Below, in pieces: positions 60,355 to 64,000 of a DNA stretch of 64,000 nt. The DNA comes from Pseudomonas sp. Teo4 (lineage in GTDB: Bacteria; Pseudomonadota; Gammaproteobacteria; Pseudomonadales; Pseudomonadaceae). The stretch covers positions 372,001-436,000 of the forward strand of contig NZ_JAXCIL010000001.1 in NCBI RefSeq assembly GCF_034387475.1. The letters are read 5' to 3'. A program made the position numbers and the translations under genes. Each line of letters begins with the position of its first letter. Position 1 is the stretch's first letter. The notes beneath the pieces were generated by a model. The model did not search any database and was not told the origin of the DNA. It saw nothing but the letters and a program-made list of their open reading frames with translations.

Positions 60355-62882
60355 AGAACCGCCGACTGATCAAACTCACCACCCCCATCCGAGATGACCA
60401 GGCGTTGTTGCTGGAACATTTCAGCGGCAATGAAGGGTTATCCAGGCTGTTCAGCTTCGAGCTGTCGTTGATCAGCCAGGATGCCAGGCTCGAACTCAAA
60501 TCATTGATCGGCCAACCTGCCTGTCTGGACATTGAGCTTGCCGACGGCGGTGTACGCCATATCCATGGTCTCATCACCCGGTTCAACCTGCTGGGCAGCG
60601 ACGGTGGCTTGGCGCGTTACAGCGCGACACTGAGCCCCTGGCTGTGGATGCTGAAGCGACGCTTTGATTCGCGGATCTTCCAAGAGCAGACCATTGAGGC
60701 GGTCATCCGCACGGTTTTCGAGCATTACGGCGGGCTGGGCACATTCGAGTTCCGCCTGCTGAAGCCTCTCAAATCCCACAGCTACATCACCCAGTATCGC
60801 GAAACCGACCTGGATTTCGTGTTGCGCTTGCTGGAGCAGGACGGCCTGTTCTTCTACTTCGATCACGACAAGGACGGGCACAGCCTGATCATCACGGATG
60901 ACTCCCATGCCCTGCAAGCGTTGCCCGAACAACCGCAAATCCGCTACCACAGCGCCTTTGTCACCGAGACCAGTGACTCGATCACCCAATGGCGCAGCCA
61001 CCGGGTATTGCAATCGGGCAAGATGGCCATCCAGACGTTCGACTACAAGCAGCCAAGAAATCGGCTGCCCATCCACATGGGCAGCCTCAATGAACAGGGC
61101 GATGTCGCGCCCTACGAAGTGTACGATTTTCTCGGTGCCTACAGCCATCGCCTGCCTGACGGGGGCGAGGCGCTGGTCCGTCGCCGTCTGGAGGTCATTG
61201 AAGCCCAGGCCAAGACCTTCACCGGCACCAGCAACTGCCGGGCCATGCGTGCGGGCTACACCTTCGAACTGACCCAGCACTTCGACCATGACGACGGCGC
61301 GGCAGAAGCTCGCCAGTTCCTGCTGGTGTCGGTCGAGCACCGGGGGCGTAACAACTATTTCTCCGATGAGCCCGCAGACTACGACAACCAGTTTGTCTGT
61401 ATTCGCCAAAGCATTCCTTACCGCCACCCGATCACCGTGCCGCGTCCTACCCTCAACGGCCCGCTCAGTGCGATCGTGGTCGGGCCGGAGGGCGAAGAAG
61501 TCTTCACTGACGAGCTGGCGCGGATCCAGGTCCGGTTCCACTGGCAGCGCGGCGACAGCCTGCCGCAGGGCACCACCTGGGTGCGGGTCGCGATGCCCAG
61601 CGCTGGCAGTGGCTTCGGCCATCAGTTCTTGCCACGTATCGGCCAGGAAGTGCTGGTCACCTTCCTGGCAGGCGATATCGACCGCCCCGTGGTCACCTCG
61701 GTGCTGTACAACGCCGAGCAGACACCGCCGCGCTTCAGCAAAGCCTCAGGCCTGCCAGGCAACCGCACGCTTTCCGGCATCCAGACCCAGGAGCACAAGG
61801 GCCGCGGTTTCAACGAGCTGTTGTTCGACGACACACCGGGCGCCTTGCGTGCCCGTGTTGGTACCACGCACCAGGCCACAGCGCTCAACCTGGGCAAACT
61901 CACCGAACCACGTACTGACGGCCAAGCCAAGGCCCGTGGCAACGGTGCCGAATTGCGCACCGACGCCGCGATTGCCCTGCGCGCCGCCCAGGGCATGTTG
62001 CTGACCACCTATGCCCGCCGGGACGCCACGGGAGCGCAGTTGGACCGCGAAGAACTGCTGAAGCTGCTGGCCGAGTGCGGGGAACTGTTCAAAAGCCTTG
62101 GGCAAACCGCAGCAGCACGAGGCGGGGCAGCGGTGGACAGCGAGGGAATCGACGCCTTGAGCCAGGCGCTGAAACAGTGGCCAGCACCCGACAGCGACAG
62201 CCCGGGCGAGCCACTCTTGGCCGTTGCGGCTGAGGCGGGTATCACCAGTGCCACACCGCGCTCGCAAATCCACTATGCCGGTGCGAACCACGACACCACC
62301 GCCCAGGACCACCTGCAGTTGACCAGCGGCGCCGCCATGCGCCTGCAAGCCGGCAAGGGCATCAGTGCCTTCGCCCAGGATGAGGGCCTCAGTGCCATCG
62401 CCAACCGCGGCAAAGTGCTGGTCCAGGCCCAGGAAGACGACATCACCGCCAACGCACAAAAGAACCTGCACCTGTCGGCCGCCGAAGGTGAGGTGGTCAT
62501 CACCGCGCCAACCATCCGCCTGGTGGCCGATGATGGCAGCTATATCAAGATCGGCGGCGGTGTCGAAATCGGCAGCCAGGGCAGGGTGGTCGTCCATGCC
62601 AGCGAGCATGACTGGGTCGGCCCCAACACTGACAGCGCCCAGCTGCCGGCATTCACCCGCGACCCGGCCGCGCAACGCCTGGCCTTCCACTACCCGGGGC
62701 ACGCCGAGGACAGCGTGCGAATGGCCGTTGACCACGCCTACCAGATCAAACTCGAAGACGGTAGCAGCATACAAGGCCTGACCGACGCCAGTGGCCTCAC
62801 CGAACACGTCGAGCGCGAAGCGATGCACCAGGCACAAGTGGCTGCCTTGCGCAGCACCGGCAGCAAAGGAGGCAGCCAATGA
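60324..62882 (+). CDS. vgrG: Type VI secretion tip protein VgrG
   Basis: An 852-residue spike protein. The gp27-like part (about 1-380) starts RRLIKLTTPIRDDQALLLEH and includes YRETDLDFVLRLLEQDGLFFYF; the gp5 OB-fold follows (ARIQVRFHWQRGDSLPQGTT, RVAMPSAGSGFGHQFLPRIG, VTFLAGDIDRPVVTSVLYNA). A DUF2345 beta-helix-like extension (about 640-800) has NLHLSAAEGEVVITAPTIRL. The C-terminal tail (about 800-852, QIKLEDGSSIQGLTDASGLT) is a known effector-linking segment. TTG 60324 has GGGAG with 8-base spacing; ATG 60327 would be an alternative. It overlaps the tle3 start by ATGA. Confidence 0.95.
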   Translation: MMESTKIFAPQNRRLIKLTTPIRDDQALLLEHFSGNEGLSRLFSFELSLISQDARLELKSLIGQPACLDIELADGGVRHIHGLITRFNLLGSDGGLARYSATLSPWLWMLKRRFDSRIFQEQTIEAVIRTVFEHYGGLGTFEFRLLKPLKSHSYITQYRETDLDFVLRLLEQDGLFFYFDHDKDGHSLIITDDSHALQALPEQPQIRYHSAFVTETSDSITQWRSHRVLQSGKMAIQTFDYKQPRNRLPIHMGSLNEQGDVAPYEVYDFLGAYSHRLPDGGEALVRRRLEVIEAQAKTFTGTSNCRAMRAGYTFELTQHFDHDDGAAEARQFLLVSVEHRGRNNYFSDEPADYDNQFVCIRQSIPYRHPITVPRPTLNGPLSAIVVGPEGEEVFTDELARIQVRFHWQRGDSLPQGTTWVRVAMPSAGSGFGHQFLPRIGQEVLVTFLAGDIDRPVVTSVLYNAEQTPPRFSKASGLPGNRTLSGIQTQEHKGRGFNELLFDDTPGALRARVGTTHQATALNLGKLTEPRTDGQAKARGNGAELRTDAAIALRAAQGMLLTTYARRDATGAQLDREELLKLLAECGELFKSLGQTAAARGGAAVDSEGIDALSQALKQWPAPDSDSPGEPLLAVAAEAGITSATPRSQIHYAGANHDTTAQDHLQLTSGAAMRLQAGKGISAFAQDEGLSAIANRGKVLVQAQEDDITANAQKNLHLSAAEGEVVITAPTIRLVADDGSYIKIGGGVEIGSQGRVVVHASEHDWVGPNTDSAQLPAFTRDPAAQRLAFHYPGHAEDSVRMAVDHAYQIKLEDGSSIQGLTDASGLTEHVEREAMHQAQVAALRSTGSKGGSQ

Positions 62883-64000
62883 GTGGCGATCAATATGCCG
62901 TGGCTGAAAGCGTCACCCGGCTGGTACCCAACTTCAGAACCGAACGCAAAATGGAGGTGCCCGCCGACCTGCCAGGGGTGGTGATCTTCTTGCACGGTGT
63001 GAATGACCCGGGGGCTGCTTACGAGTCGGTGGAGACGGGGTTGTGCCAAGGGGTGAATGAGCGATTGGATCGGCCTGATCTGAAAGCGGGGCGGTATGGG
63101 GCTGCCTACAATGCAGCGAAAAAACGCCCAGTTGAAGAACGCAGTCAGAATGACAAAGCCACGCTCGACGATCCAGACACGTACCTCTATCGGCGAGACA
63201 CGGCCGACCCGAAAACACGCAGCCTGATGATCCCGTTTTACTGGGGCTATCGTGCTGAGCCTGGCGAGATCAAGCGCGATAAAAACGACGACCCGACCAA
63301 ACTGCGCGGCCAATACCAGGACGTGTTCGAAAACCGCCTGGACCGGCACTTCGCCAAAGGCGGCGGGTTCTTCGCCAATGCCACCAACAACCTGCTGGAG
63401 ATGTACAGCCAAGGCTTTGCCAAGTTTATCCGGCAAATAGTGCAAGGCACGCTATCCAACACTCAGTTCATGGGAAAAGGGCCGCACCGGCGTTACTTTG
63501 TGTTGGCGGCAACGCGCCTGGCCATGTTGGTCAGCGAGATCCGCCGTGTATCGCCCGATGAAACCATCACCATCATGGGCCACAGTCAAGGCACCTTGAT
63601 TACCCTGCTTGCGCAAGCCATGTTGATCGACAAGGGCCAACGCTGTGCCGACACCGTCATCATGGTGGACACCCCTTACAGTGTGCTGCCGAAAGCCACC
63701 CCCAAAGGCCATGACACACTCGCCACGTTGATCAACATCACCACCGCAGTCACCCAGGCACCCCACGCCCAGCCGCCGCTGTCCGCACTCAGGGACAGCA
63801 AAACCTACGGAGGCCGCACGGGGCCCAAGTGGTCACCCACACAGGGCTCGCGCCAGGACAAGGTCGGCAACGTGACCGTTTTCCCCGAGCGGGACAACCG
63901 CGGCAAGGTTTACCTGTACTTTTGCCCGGACGACACCACTGTGGCCCTGGATGACGTTCATGGCATCGGTACCTATGGGGTACCCAATACCTTGCCAGAC
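62879..64000 (+). CDS. tle3: Tle3-family type VI lipase effector (3' truncated by window)
   Basis: The frame from ATG 62879 (overlapping the vgrG stop by ATGA) stays open for 374 codons to the window end. It shows VVIFLHGVNDPGA (oxyanion region, residues 34-46), YLYRRDT, LMIPFYWGYRAEPGEIKRD, QYQDVFENRLDRHFAKGGGF and ATNNLLEMYSQGFAKF, then the lipase nucleophile elbow GHSQG with Ser236, and YLYFCPDDTTVALDDVHGIG. These blocks are characteristic of the Tle3/DUF3274 phospholipase effectors injected by the T6SS. The C-terminal part and any immunity gene lie outside. No signal peptide is visible, as expected for a VgrG-carried effector. Confidence 0.88.
   Translation, partial: MSGDQYAVAESVTRLVPNFRTERKMEVPADLPGVVIFLHGVNDPGAAYESVETGLCQGVNERLDRPDLKAGRYGAAYNAAKKRPVEERSQNDKATLDDPDTYLYRRDTADPKTRSLMIPFYWGYRAEPGEIKRDKNDDPTKLRGQYQDVFENRLDRHFAKGGGFFANATNNLLEMYSQGFAKFIRQIVQGTLSNTQFMGKGPHRRYFVLAATRLAMLVSEIRRVSPDETITIMGHSQGTLITLLAQAMLIDKGQRCADTVIMVDTPYSVLPKATPKGHDTLATLINITTAVTQAPHAQPPLSALRDSKTYGGRTGPKWSPTQGSRQDKVGNVTVFPERDNRGKVYLYFCPDDTTVALDDVHGIGTYGVPNTLPD

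Overview
The window looks like the chromosome of a Pseudomonas putida-group bacterium. Base composition is uniformly high in G+C. The gene order resembles, from memory, the P. putida KT2440 segment running from moaB/moeA through fadBA, topA, sulA-lexA, psrA, mfd, gap, sthA, lolCDE, the copper-responsive cin genes, rssB and tal to dusA. Intergenic gaps carry Pseudomonas-type REP palindromes (core CCGGCAAGCCGG and relatives). Nearly all of the first 59.8 kb reads as conserved core genome with no insertion sequences, integrases or CRISPR arrays.

Layout. 0-3.5 kb: the C-terminal part of a chemoreceptor, malate:quinone oxidoreductase with a lipobox, tRNA-Pro(CGG) and a small YgdI/YgdR lipoprotein. 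3.6-9.4 kb: molybdenum cofactor genes moaB-moeA, a sugar-nucleotide/glycosyltransferase pair on the minus strand, and a YegS-type lipid kinase. 9.3-13.1 kb: a NarL-type two-component pair, a degenerate CheA-HPt-like protein and a CheV-like chemotaxis coupler with a FliA-type promoter. 13.1-19.2 kb: MOSC protein, soluble lytic transglycosylase, Uup ABC-F ATPase, universal stress protein and a membrane-anchored unknown. 19.7-30.8 kb: fadBA beta-oxidation, topA, three small unknowns, the lexA-sulA SOS operon, autoregulated psrA, a YkuD-fold enzyme and nagZ. 31-38.4 kb: the operon mfd - csiV-like - SWIM/SNF2 helicase on the minus strand. 38.5-47.5 kb: gap, apbE, sthA, PilZ-GDPD pair and lolCDE. 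47.6-51.3 kb: cinS-cinR and the divergent cinA-queF, a copper-sensing module that includes a tRNA queuosine-pathway reductase. 51.3-59.8 kb: small unknowns, a PhnX-like pseudoenzyme, mlaA, PilZ, rssB-rssC, a PhoD-like phosphatase, transaldolase and dusA.

The last 4.2 kb changes character. Just outside the 5' end of dusA, a recognised insertion hotspot, lies a lower-GC patch with an orphan piece of a type VI secretion (T6SS) effector-like protein. It is followed by vgrG and, overlapping it by ATGA, a Tle3-family lipase effector that runs off the window end.

How the genes connect. PsrA (fatty-acid-responsive, controlling rpoS and fadBA in related species), FadBA, RssB and the STAS protein RssC all lie within 36 kb, so fatty-acid degradation and RpoS control are neighbours. 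LexA-SulA, Mfd, TopA and the SNF2 protein cover DNA damage and topology. Slt, NagZ, the YkuD enzyme, LolCDE, MlaA and the CsiV-like protein cover envelope upkeep. The most interesting candidates for follow-up are the vgrG-tle3 island with its effector remnant, the HPt-like protein whose phospho-histidine position is aspartate, the HAD protein that has lost its catalytic aspartates, the signal-less YkuD enzyme beside nagZ, and the copper-queuosine operon. I did not find a convincing wholly new multi-gene system.
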